Below the pieces are notes generated by a model that did no database searches, had not been told where the DNA came from, and worked only from the letters and a program-made list of their open reading frames with translations. DNA of 39,620 nt from positions 1-39,620 of the forward strand of contig JAGWAN010000016.1 in NCBI GenBank assembly GCA_021296345.1, written 5' to 3'. Source of the DNA: Acidimicrobiia bacterium. Its GTDB lineage: Bacteria; Actinomycetota; Acidimicrobiia; Spongiisociales; Spongiisociaceae. Positions 23,903 to 30,523 of the stretch are shown here, in pieces. The position numbers were made by a program, and so were the translations under genes. Positions within the stretch are counted from its first letter, which is position 1. Every line of letters starts with the position of its first letter.

Positions 23903-25378
23903 TCACAGCCGGAAAGGGCCCTCGTCCAGGTAGCGACGGCCTTCCTCGATCAGGCGGTCGAGCAGCGCCTGGCCGTCGCCCATCTGGACCGCCCGGGCGT
24001 AGAAGGAGGCCACGAACATCGGCTCGCCGATGTAGAAACGCTCGTAGTGGGCGAGGCGCTGGCCAATCGGACCCCCGGCCAGTTCCCAGGCCAGCTTGGC
24101 GATCTGAACCCGCTCCTCACCGGGCATGGCGTCAGCTCCCGCGAAGTAGGTGTTGGCGAACTCGGCCACCTCGCCACGGAACTCGCCTGCCGTGGGAGTG
24201 AGCATCAACCCGGCCGCCCCGGTCCGCTTGATGGTCTCCAGCATGGTGTTGTAGAAGTCGGGGAAGAGCAGGCCGTGGGCGGTGAGAGCGTCGGCGTTCA
24301 GGTAGTAGACCCCGTCGTCCCCGACCCGCGGCTCCTCCTCGGCCCTGAACAGCAGCGCCTCGGCGGCCTTGTGCATGGCGGCTATCCGTCCTAGCTTCTC
24401 GCCCACGTTGGGGAACACGTTGGTCTTGACGGAGGCGCACAGCGCCATGGCCACCGCCACCGTCAGGCCGGAGCGCACGATGGCCCTCTGGATCGACAGG
24501 TGGCCCGAGAATGCGGCAACCGCGGTCATGAACCGCATGTTGTTGGCCGCCTCCTTGCTGCTGTGGAAGAAGACCCGGTCCCACGGAACCAGAACGTCAT
24601 CGAAGACCAGGAGCGCGTCGATCTCCTCGTAGCGCGAGCTGAGCGGCGAGTCGTAGACGTTGAGCCGATCATCCTTCACCAGCGGTTCCCGGCAGAGAAG
24701 CTTGAGGCCGGGGGTGGTGGTGGGGATGCTGAAGCACAGGCAGTAGGCCTCGTCGCCGGGGACGAACTGGCGCCCGTTGGGGAACACGAGAACCTCGTCG
24801 GCAAAGGGCGCCGCCGTGGCCAACTGCTTGGCGCCCCTGACCACCAGACCCTTCGATGTCTTCTCCTTGATGCGCAGATGCAGGTAGGGGTTCTCCTGCT
24901 GGTGGGAAGGCTTGGAGCGGTCCGACTGGGGATTCCCGAGTGCGTGGGTGACGAAGAGGTCATTGTCCTTGACGTGGTTGTAGTAGTCGGTGATCCGCTG
25001 TGATCCGCCCTTCTCGAACTGGTCGAACCAGTCGGCGCTGACGCTCAGGCCCGCCACCAGGGCCGCCATCGACTCGGGCCCTCGACCGAGACACCCGTAG
25101 GAGCCCTCCGCGAACGTCTTGTAGGCCAGGCCCTTGGCACGGAGCTCGTCGTGGGTCCTGGGAACGAGGAAGCTGAGATCGAATCGCTCCCCGTTCTCCA
25201 CGTAGGTCATGCGGTCCTGGAACTCGTCACTGTGCTTCATGTCGTAGACCCGGGCATACGACTCGATGGGACGGCGGAAGGCGGGGAACTTGGTCACGTC
25301 CTCGACGCGTTCGCCGTCGACGTAGGCTTCGCGGGGGGCCTCGAGACCCTCCATGTACTGGGCGCCGGTGCGGATCAC
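23903..25378 (-). CDS. HpaB-family (4-hydroxyphenylacetate 3-hydroxylase type) FADH2-dependent monooxygenase
   Basis: A 491-aa oxygenase component that uses diffusible reduced flavin to ortho-hydroxylate a phenol or hydroxy-N-heterocycle. The N terminus has the family opening IRTGAQYMEGL and VDGERVEDV. Further hallmarks are HALGNPQSDRS (about 146-156), KGLVVRGAKQLATAAPFADE (about 176-195), FSIPTTTPGLKLLCRE (about 216-231) and FDDVLVPWDRVF (259-270). The GTG at 25378 is strongly supported by AGGAGG 11 nt upstream; open codons above it read through the promoter region and match nothing. It is the first gene of the minus-strand run. Substrates in this family range from 4-hydroxyphenylacetate to chlorophenols, so the true one is open. 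Confidence 0.9.
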   Translation of the reverse strand: MIRTGAQYMEGLEAPREAYVDGERVEDVTKFPAFRRPIESYARVYDMKHSDEFQDRMTYVENGERFDLSFLVPRTHDELRAKGLAYKTFAEGSYGCLGRGPESMAALVAGLSVSADWFDQFEKGGSQRITDYYNHVKDNDLFVTHALGNPQSDRSKPSHQQENPYLHLRIKEKTSKGLVVRGAKQLATAAPFADEVLVFPNGRQFVPGDEAYCLCFSIPTTTPGLKLLCREPLVKDDRLNVYDSPLSSRYEEIDALLVFDDVLVPWDRVFFHSSKEAANNMRFMTAVAAFSGHLSIQRAIVRSGLTVAVAMALCASVKTNVFPNVGEKLGRIAAMHKAAEALLFRAEEEPRVGDDGVYYLNADALTAHGLLFPDFYNTMLETIKRTGAAGLMLTPTAGEFRGEVAEFANTYFAGADAMPGEERVQIAKLAWELAGGPIGQRLAHYERFYIGEPMFVASFYARAVQMGDGQALLDRLIEEGRRYLDEGPFRL

Positions 25379-25450
25379 GGTTTCAACGACCTCCTGATCG
25401 CCAACTGCCAGGCTCGCAGGCCTGCTCCTGTTTATTAGGTCTGTCACCCG

Positions 25451-25480
25451 AAGGTACGGGAAACGCGAGCAGGTGTCCAA
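25451..25480 (-). promoter_or_regulatory. predicted sigma70-type promoter of the HpaB-headed gene run
   Basis: On the minus strand TTGGAC (25480-25475), an 18-bp spacer and TACCTT (25456-25451) form a plausible promoter. The start would be near 25444 and the leader about 66 nt before the GTG at 25378. The matched promoter on the other strand and the paired elements beside both -35 boxes raise its credibility. Confidence 0.5.
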
Positions 25481-25484
25481 CGAT

Positions 25485-25496
25485 GATTTCCGAATC
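25485..25496. promoter_or_regulatory. operator candidate GATTTCCGAATC (hpaB side)
   Basis: A 12-bp element with GATT/AATC inverted symmetry, 4 bp upstream of the -35 box of the minus-strand promoter. A second copy (GATTTCGGAATC) lies at the equivalent place beside the plus-strand promoter. The paired, symmetric placement suggests an activator or repressor site. Confidence 0.5.
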
Positions 25497-25501
25497 GATC
25501 C

Positions 25502-25516
25502 ATCGGCTGCGCCGAT
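25502..25516. promoter_or_regulatory. inverted repeat ATCGGC-TGC-GCCGAT between the two promoters
   Basis: A perfect 6-bp inverted repeat with a 3-bp spacer between the two divergent -35 boxes and between the two 12-bp elements. It could be a third operator or part of a composite regulator site. Confidence 0.4.
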
Positions 25517-25539
25517 AGAACATGGAGCCGACGTTCCTC

Positions 25540-25551
25540 GATTTCGGAATC
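25540..25551. promoter_or_regulatory. operator candidate GATTTCGGAATC (LigJ-like side)
   Basis: The second copy of the 12-bp element differs at one position from the copy at 25485-25496 and is centred 55 bp away, about five helical turns. It ends 4 bp before the TTGACG -35 box of the plus-strand promoter, mirroring the first copy. Confidence 0.5.
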
Positions 25552-25555
25552 CGGT

Positions 25556-25585
25556 TTGACGGTCGGGCGATGCTCGTCGTATCTT
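25556..25585 (+). promoter_or_regulatory. promoter of the LigJ-like gene; leaderless transcript predicted
   Basis: TTGACG (25556-25561), an 18-bp spacer and TATCTT (25580-25585) lie 7 bp before the ATG at 25593. Transcription would start at or within a base or two of the start codon, and no ribosome site exists, so translation should be leaderless. Confidence 0.7.
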
Positions 25586-25592
25586 GCGGCCC

Positions 25593-26600
25593 ATGCCTTA
25601 TATAGACGTTCACGGCCATGTAACAGCACCAATAGCCCTCTACGCCTACCAGGCAGGATTGATCTCCGCCGGGAAGTTCCACGGCAAGGGCAAGATCCGG
25701 GCGACCGAGGAGGAGATCCTCGAATCGTGTCAATGGCACATCGAGCGCCTCCGGAGCCACGGAATCGACCGGCAGTTCATCTCGCCGCGGCCCTACTCGA
25801 TGATGCACTCCCGCAAGCCGGAGATCATCGTGCACTGGTTCATCGAGACGGTCAACGACATCATCGCCGCCCAGGTGGCCGAGTACCCGGAAGCCTTCGT
25901 GGGTGTCGCCGGCCTCCCGCAGAGCGCCGGGGTCAGCCCGGCCAACGCGGTGGAGGAACTGGAACGGTGCGTCACGGAGCTCGGTTTCGTGGGTTGCGTG
26001 GTCAACCCCGATCCCGGCGAGGGGGACTACGCCACCCCCGGACTGGGCGACGAGTGGTGGTACCCGCTATGGGAGAAGATGGTGGAACTCGACGTTCCCG
26101 GCCTGGTCCACGCCACGTCGTGCCAGAACCAGCGGGAGTCCTACTCCAACCACTTCATCACCGAGGAGGGCATCGCGGTCATGTCGCTGATGGACTCCCA
26201 TGTGTTCGAGGACTTCCCGGATCTCAAGCTGATCATCTCCCACGGTGGTGGCTCGGTCCCCTACCAGTACGGGCGCTGGCAGGCGCAGCGGGTTCAGAAG
26301 GGCAAGGTGGACTTCGAGGAGGATCTCCGGAAGCTCTGGTTCGACACGGTGCTCTACAACAAGGAATCGCTCGAGCTGCTGTTCAAGATCGTCGGCCCCG
26401 AGCACTGCCTGTTCGGCACCGAGACCCCCGGCATCGGGTCGGGAATCGACCGCAAGACCGGCAAGTACATGGACGATCTGGGCCCGGTCATCGATAGCAT
26501 CGACTTCCTGACCGAGGACCAGAAAAAGGACGTTTTCTACCGCAACGCCGAGAAGGTCTTCACCCGCTGGGAGGGAACCGCCTCCGACGACCCGACGTGA
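25593..26600 (+). CDS. LigJ-like amidohydrolase-superfamily 4-oxalomesaconate hydratase candidate
   Basis: A 335-aa TIM-barrel metalloprotein. The N-terminal metal motif is HGH (His7, His9), then FISPRPYSMMHS, VHWFIETVN and VAGLPQ. Further metal or active-site residues are His173 (VHATS), His217 (ISHGGG) and Glu277 in LFGTETPG. In most amidohydrolases this last position is Asp; in characterised LigJ it is Glu, as I recall, which supports this subgroup. LigJ hydrates 4-oxalomesaconate in protocatechuate 4,5-cleavage; an ACMSD-like decarboxylase is the alternative. The ATG at 25593 fits the leaderless promoter. The next gene overlaps its stop (GTGA). It is divergent from the HpaB/LigB/GalB-type genes. 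Confidence 0.78.
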   Translation: MPYIDVHGHVTAPIALYAYQAGLISAGKFHGKGKIRATEEEILESCQWHIERLRSHGIDRQFISPRPYSMMHSRKPEIIVHWFIETVNDIIAAQVAEYPEAFVGVAGLPQSAGVSPANAVEELERCVTELGFVGCVVNPDPGEGDYATPGLGDEWWYPLWEKMVELDVPGLVHATSCQNQRESYSNHFITEEGIAVMSLMDSHVFEDFPDLKLIISHGGGSVPYQYGRWQAQRVQKGKVDFEEDLRKLWFDTVLYNKESLELLFKIVGPEHCLFGTETPGIGSGIDRKTGKYMDDLGPVIDSIDFLTEDQKKDVFYRNAEKVFTRWEGTASDDPT

Positions 26601-27733
26601 GCACCTTCGACCACGAGTCCCGGCGGGCCCGCTTCCAGGAACGGCTCGCCGAACTAGCAGTTGATGTCGCCATGGTCCTCCCTTCGGGTGACCTGGAGTA
26701 CCTGACCGGTTTCCCCCGCCGGGCGCCCTCGTTCGGCAACATCGAGTACGCGCACCAGTGGACCACGGGGGCTCTGTTCCGCCCCGAGGGCGAGCCCGTC
26801 TACGTGATCCCCCAGGGCTACTCCTCCTTCAACCTGCCGGGCGGCGTGGAAGGTGACGTGGTGCAGGTCCGCAACCTGGACGACGGTGTGGAAGTGTTCG
26901 CCCGGACCCTGGCCCGGTTCGGCCGCATCCGGAGGATCGGCGTGTCCGCGCGTACGTTCTCCCGGACCGCGGTGCGGATGGTGGAACTGACCGGCGGGGC
27001 GGAACTGGTCGACCTCGATGACGAGATCAACGCCCTGCGGCGGATCAAGGAACCCGTGGAGCTGGACGCCATGCGCCGGTCGGGACACATCTGCGATCTG
27101 GTGATGGGAGAGATCACCTCCTCGGTGGCGGCGGGGGTCACCGAGTTCGAGATCTCCAGCCGCGTCGACTACCTGATGAGGAAGCACGGCGGGAAGTTCC
27201 CCTCATTCGACACGGGCGTGTTCGCCATGGGTCCTGCCCTGGACAGGGATGCTTCCACCCGCCTCACCGCCGAACCCCTGGTGGAGGGGTTGGGGGTGTC
27301 TTTCGACTTCGGGACCGTGGTGGACGGGTACTGCTCGGACTTCGGGCGCACCATCCACATCGGCGAGCCCGACGACCGCTACCGGGAAGCCTATGGCCTG
27401 GTGGTGGCCGCCCAGGAGGCCGGCCGCCGGGCCGCCGTACCCGGGGCGACCGCGTCGGAGGTCAACGCGGCCACCCGGGCGGTCATCGACGGAGCCGGGT
27501 ACGGCGACTGGTTCCGCCACCGGACCGGACACTGCATCGGCCTCGACACCCACGAACGGCCCTTCATCTCCGAGGAGGACACCACCGTCCTGGAGGAGGG
27601 CATGACGTTCACCATCGAGCCGTCGATCTTCTGGCCGGGCACCGTGGGTGTGCGGGTGGAGGACATGTTCGTCTGCCGGCCCGGAGGGGCCGAGTGCCTG
27701 AACACCTACAGCCGGGACCTGGTCGCGGTCTGA
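26597..27733 (+). CDS. M24-family metallopeptidase / creatinase-like hydrolase
   Basis: A 378-aa pita-bread-fold protein with a creatinase N-terminal domain (residues about 10-145) and an M24 catalytic domain (about 155-370). All five expected metal ligands are present: Asp237, Asp248, His312, Glu341 and Glu355. It could be an Xaa-Pro dipeptidase or a related amidase/creatinase-type hydrolase acting on a small amide. The GTG start overlaps the amidohydrolase stop, so the two are translationally coupled. Its place between a LigJ-like enzyme and a RidA-family protein suggests a catabolic amide or amine step rather than general proteolysis (inference). Confidence 0.88.
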   Translation: MSTFDHESRRARFQERLAELAVDVAMVLPSGDLEYLTGFPRRAPSFGNIEYAHQWTTGALFRPEGEPVYVIPQGYSSFNLPGGVEGDVVQVRNLDDGVEVFARTLARFGRIRRIGVSARTFSRTAVRMVELTGGAELVDLDDEINALRRIKEPVELDAMRRSGHICDLVMGEITSSVAAGVTEFEISSRVDYLMRKHGGKFPSFDTGVFAMGPALDRDASTRLTAEPLVEGLGVSFDFGTVVDGYCSDFGRTIHIGEPDDRYREAYGLVVAAQEAGRRAAVPGATASEVNAATRAVIDGAGYGDWFRHRTGHCIGLDTHERPFISEEDTTVLEEGMTFTIEPSIFWPGTVGVRVEDMFVCRPGGAECLNTYSRDLVAV

Positions 27734-27757
27734 TCCCGAAGGTTCGGAAGGAGCGTT

Positions 27758-28147
27758 ATGGCGAGAAGGGTCAACATCGACGTGCCGGGGGTCCGCCACG
27801 GCGACCTGCCCATCCCCATGGCCACCAAGGTCGGCAACATGGTGTTCTCGAGCGGCATCCACGCCATGGACCCCGAAACCGGAACCATCCCGGACGACCC
27901 GGGGCGCCAGGTCGAGCTGGTCTTCCAGCACATGCGCACCATCGTCGAGAACGCCGGCGGCTCCACCGACGACATCGCCCTGGTGATCTTCAACATCAAG
28001 GACAACGCCTACCGCTCAATCGTCAACGACGAGTGGCTGAAGATGTTCCCGCACGACGGGGACCGCCCGGCCCGGAACACCTACCTCGTCGACCTCGGCT
28101 TCGGGATGATCATCCACGTACTGATCACCGCCGTCCTCGAGGACTGA
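27758..28147 (+). CDS. RidA/YjgF/UK114-family protein
   Basis: A 129-aa member of the Rid superfamily, which hydrolyses reactive imines or enamines or deaminates aminomuconate-type intermediates. The RPARNTYLVDLGF segment keeps the conserved arginine that binds the substrate carboxylate in RidA. The following 'VEIE' strand is replaced by MIIHVLITAV, so the canonical glutamate is missing. This is a non-archetypal subgroup. ATG 27758 has AAGGAG 6 nt upstream and lies 24 bp after the M24 gene. It is the last gene of the divergent three-gene unit and points to a nitrogen-containing intermediate in the pathway. Confidence 0.87.
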   Translation: MARRVNIDVPGVRHGDLPIPMATKVGNMVFSSGIHAMDPETGTIPDDPGRQVELVFQHMRTIVENAGGSTDDIALVIFNIKDNAYRSIVNDEWLKMFPHDGDRPARNTYLVDLGFGMIIHVLITAVLED

Positions 28148-28161
28148 GGCACGAGGCTTCG

Positions 28162-28980
28162 TTAGGCCGGTAGGTCGGGGTCGACCACCTCGGCTGTCAC
28201 GTGGAAGTCGTATATCTGGCGCGGCTTCGGATAGGTCCGCTTGCTCTGGGACAGGCCTAGCTGCACCAGCATCTCGGTCACCTTGAGCAATGTGTGGTCC
28301 GTGCTCAGCACCGGCACCCCGTATGGAGACAGGTGTTTCACGAGGTAGTCGTGGAGGCGAGGGCCGCCGTATCCGATGATCACGTCGGCGCCGTCCTCGA
28401 AGATCGCCTTCTTGGCCTCCTCCAGCGCGGCCGTGAAGACCGGCTCCAGTTCCTCGTCGGTGGCGATCAACTCGTTGAAACCGGTGGGTGGGACGTTGAC
28501 GTTGCGGATGGACGCCAGCTTGTGCTCGAGGCCGTAGTGCTGGGCGGCAGTGATCAGCGTGTCCTTGGTGTGGTCGATGTCGATGCCGTCGTCGCCCTCC
28601 TCCTTGCCGGCGATCACGTAGGAGAACTTGCGACCCAGCATCGAGGCGACATGCTGGACCGCGCACGCCGATCCCATCACCAGCGTGTCGCACAGCTCCC
28701 GGGCCGCCTTCACACCCGGCTCGCCGTTGCAGCGGATGATCATGGCGTCGGCGTCCCCCTCGCTCTCGACCTTCCATGCCTCCCGGGCATGGAGCACCGC
28801 CACCATCTCGTTCTCGTAGTTCTGCTCGACGAAGTGAACGAACGCGTCGGGGGCGTCCCGGACCACCAACTCGGTATCGTCGTTCTTCAACTCCAGCAGG
28901 TCGGCCAGCGGCTTGCTCGGGTATTCGAGACCCGGGATGCGGAAGCCGTTGATCCGCACGATCTTCATCTTCTTGCCCAT
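28162..28980 (-). CDS. Asp/Glu/hydantoin racemase-superfamily protein, second catalytic Cys absent
   Basis: A 272-aa protein of the Asp/Glu racemase superfamily. The first-lobe cysteine is present in IIRCNGEPG (Cys84), but the second-lobe position reads IIGYGGPRL with Tyr204 where Cys is usual. A one-base racemase, an isomerase or a decarboxylase of the arylmalonate type would be compatible. It ends 14 bp from the stop of the convergent RidA-family gene. The ATG at 28980 was chosen: GTGAGGG lies just upstream, while GTG 28983 and ATG 28968 are alternatives. It may serve the same catabolic pathway, together with the related gene at 6322-7044. Confidence 0.78.
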   Translation of the reverse strand: MGKKMKIVRINGFRIPGLEYPSKPLADLLELKNDDTELVVRDAPDAFVHFVEQNYENEMVAVLHAREAWKVESEGDADAMIIRCNGEPGVKAARELCDTLVMGSACAVQHVASMLGRKFSYVIAGKEEGDDGIDIDHTKDTLITAAQHYGLEHKLASIRNVNVPPTGFNELIATDEELEPVFTAALEEAKKAIFEDGADVIIGYGGPRLHDYLVKHLSPYGVPVLSTDHTLLKVTEMLVQLGLSQSKRTYPKPRQIYDFHVTAEVVDPDLPA

Positions 28981-29106
28981 CACGCCCTCACCCGGTCGGT
29001 CCTCGGCGTGTCACTGTAGCCCGACCCTGCGATGCCTGGCACGGGTGGCCAGAAGCTACGCCACCATCGCGGATTCCGCTGCGAACGCTCCGCCTTCGAT
29101 CGGCGA

Positions 29107-29223
29107 TCAGCCCTCTCGTTTGCTGCGCCTCTTCTTGATGATCGACCATACGCCCAGCGCCATGACCCCTAACAGGACCGCTAGGTACAACCACACCAGG
29201 ATCCCCAGCACCCATCCGATCAT
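29107..29223 (-). CDS. predicted 38-aa single-helix membrane protein
   Basis: A very short frame encoding one strongly hydrophobic helix (WVLGILVWLYLAVLLGVMAL, residues about 4-23) followed by a basic tail KKRRSKREG, a classic N-out/C-in small membrane protein. ATG at 29223, TGA at 29107. No clear ribosome site is visible, only GGTACCGCCC before the ATG, so expression is uncertain. It lies in a 520-bp region without a full-length gene, between a racemase-family gene and a nucleotidyltransferase remnant. No family recognised. Confidence 0.45.
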   Translation of the reverse strand: MIGWVLGILVWLYLAVLLGVMALGVWSIIKKRRSKREG

Positions 29224-29322
29224 GGGCGGTACCCGCACCCGACCAGCCTGGCACCGCCTCGAGAGAGGACGGATCGCCAGGCAGTACTCCGGTAGTCGAA
29301 GACATCGAACACAAGTCGGACC

Positions 29323-29472
29323 CTACTCGGCTGTCCCCGGGGCCCTGCGATAGCTGGTGCCGTCTAACCGACCCGTTTCGATATGAGGCCGCATCTCGGG
29401 CCGTAGACCCTTCGTCGTAACCACGTCCACAGCACGACCCAACAGATCTTCGATGTAGAACGGCGACTCCCA
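29323..29472 (-). pseudogene. remnant of a minimal nucleotidyltransferase (MNT/MntA-type) gene, C-terminal part only
   Basis: The minus strand is open for 49 codons between a TGA (29475-29473) and TAG (29325-29323). It reads YIEDLLGRAVDVVTTKGLRP followed by a MRPHIETG tail. This closely resembles the C-terminal end of small MNT-domain proteins ('ELLGRxVDLVTxxxLRPxIRP'), the antitoxin-like partner of HepT toxins. The catalytic GSxARG...DxD half is absent upstream, where the divergent DUF1697 gene begins, and no HepT gene follows. I read it as a decayed toxin-antitoxin fragment. Confidence 0.45.
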
Positions 29473-29504
29473 TCAAAGGTGGCGCACCCTCAGTAGAGTG
29501 AATC

Positions 29505-30083
29505 ATGGCTAGGGTTCCGGCCATGGCGGGGGCAGGCTATGTGGCGTTGCTGCGGGGGATCAATGTCGGCGGCAGGAATATCGTCCTCATGGCTGACTTG
29601 CGCGCCGCCTTCGAAGACGCCGGGTACGCGGCGGTCGGAACATACATTCAGTCCGGCAACGTGCTGTTCGAATCCGCCGTGCCCCTGACATCGTTGGAGT
29701 CCGACATCGAGAGAATGCTCGCTGACAGATTCGGGCTGTCGGTTGTCGTGGTGGTGCGTTCGCATCGGCAGCACCGCGACGTGGTCAACAGGGCGCCGGA
29801 CGGGTTCGGCACCGAGCCGGAGAGCTATCACTCGGACGTGATCTTCCTGAAGGCGCCGCTGTCGAGTCGCCAAGCCATGCGAGTCGTAGATCCGCGTGAC
29901 GGTGTCGACCAAGTCTGGCCAGGTGAAGGGGTGATCTACTTCTCGCGCCTCAGCAAGCGGTTGTCGCAGAGCCGGATGAGCCGGATCGCCGGCAGCCCGC
30001 TCTATCAGAATATGACCATCCGAAACTGGAGGACAACCACCAAGTTGCTGAGTCTCCTCGACCAGCGTGTCGAGAAGGACTGA
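29505..30083 (+). CDS. DUF1697-family protein
   Basis: A 192-aa protein of the DUF1697 family, recognised by its N-terminal signature YVALLRGINVGGRNIVLMADL, then YIQSGNVLFES and the C-terminal RNWRTTTKLLSLL. Members are small alpha/beta proteins of unknown biochemical function, widespread in actinobacteria and often stand-alone. ATG 29505 is preceded by TAGAGT at 29494-29499, only 5 bp upstream, so a leaderless transcript is possible. No ribosome site is present; an internal ATG at 29523 is an alternative. It is divergent from the nucleotidyltransferase remnant, and neighbours give no functional hint. Confidence 0.85.
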   Translation: MARVPAMAGAGYVALLRGINVGGRNIVLMADLRAAFEDAGYAAVGTYIQSGNVLFESAVPLTSLESDIERMLADRFGLSVVVVVRSHRQHRDVVNRAPDGFGTEPESYHSDVIFLKAPLSSRQAMRVVDPRDGVDQVWPGEGVIYFSRLSKRLSQSRMSRIAGSPLYQNMTIRNWRTTTKLLSLLDQRVEKD

Positions 30084-30410
30084 TGATCCGGCCGGCGGGC
30101 CCATGAGGACCCGCGGTATTCACGCACGTCGACGCTTCAGTGAGGATGACCTTCGCTAACGGTCGCCTGCGTCCAAGAATTTCCGGAACTCGATTCACCT
30201 GATCGTCGGAGACGACACGGCTGGTCAAACATCCAGGAACTCTCATCGATCTCGATCCTTCTTGTCCAGGATGATCCCGTCCAGATGATCTGGCGCCTCC
30301 CTTCACCCCAGAACGGTCCGGCGGCGACGTAGACCGTTGGTGCCAAGGATCCGTCGCATGGATGAGCAACTCTCGGGTTCGGCGCCCTCCATCTGTTTTC
30401 CCAAGGTGTG

Positions 30411-30424
30411 TTAGGGCGCCCTAA
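30411..30424. promoter_or_regulatory. perfect palindrome TTAGGGCGCCCTAA, metal-regulator operator candidate
   Basis: A 14-bp perfect palindrome about 20 bp upstream of the -35 box of the iron-type transporter. The outer TTAGG/CCTAA half-sites recall DtxR/IdeR boxes, but the spacing between them is shorter than the classical 19-bp site, so assignment to that family is tentative. Confidence 0.45.
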
Positions 30425-30443
30425 GTGATATGTGTCGGGCTAC

Positions 30444-30473
30444 TTGACAACTATCCTATAGGACGCCTACTCT
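30444..30473 (+). promoter_or_regulatory. promoter of the iron-type ABC transporter with palindromic spacer
   Basis: A perfect TTGACA -35 box (30444-30449), an 18-bp spacer and a TACTCT -10 box (30468-30473). The start should fall near 30480, about 44 nt before the GTG. The spacer contains the perfect 10-bp palindrome TCCTATAGGA (30454-30463), placed where a repressor would block RNA polymerase. Confidence 0.65.
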
Positions 30474-30523
30474 CCCGGTCGGTGGCCGGTAAGTCACCTG
30501 CTCTCAAGACAGAAGGGACGGAC

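Larger units (their letters stand above)
30084..30523. other. 440-bp intergenic region with a short hairpin, two palindromes and a promoter
   Basis: No credible gene was found here on either strand; the frames that are open lack codon bias and domain patterns. The left part holds a GCGGG/CCCGC hairpin (30095-30114), possibly the DUF1697 terminator. The middle part (30120-30400) shows nothing I can name. The right part carries the regulatory signals of the iron-type transporter, listed separately. Confidence 0.5.

Noticed and set aside
30137..30346. Minus-strand frames in the gap before the iron-type transporter as antitoxin or PIN-domain remnant
   Set aside because: Weak suggestive words appear in several frames, but no single frame keeps a recognisable family pattern.
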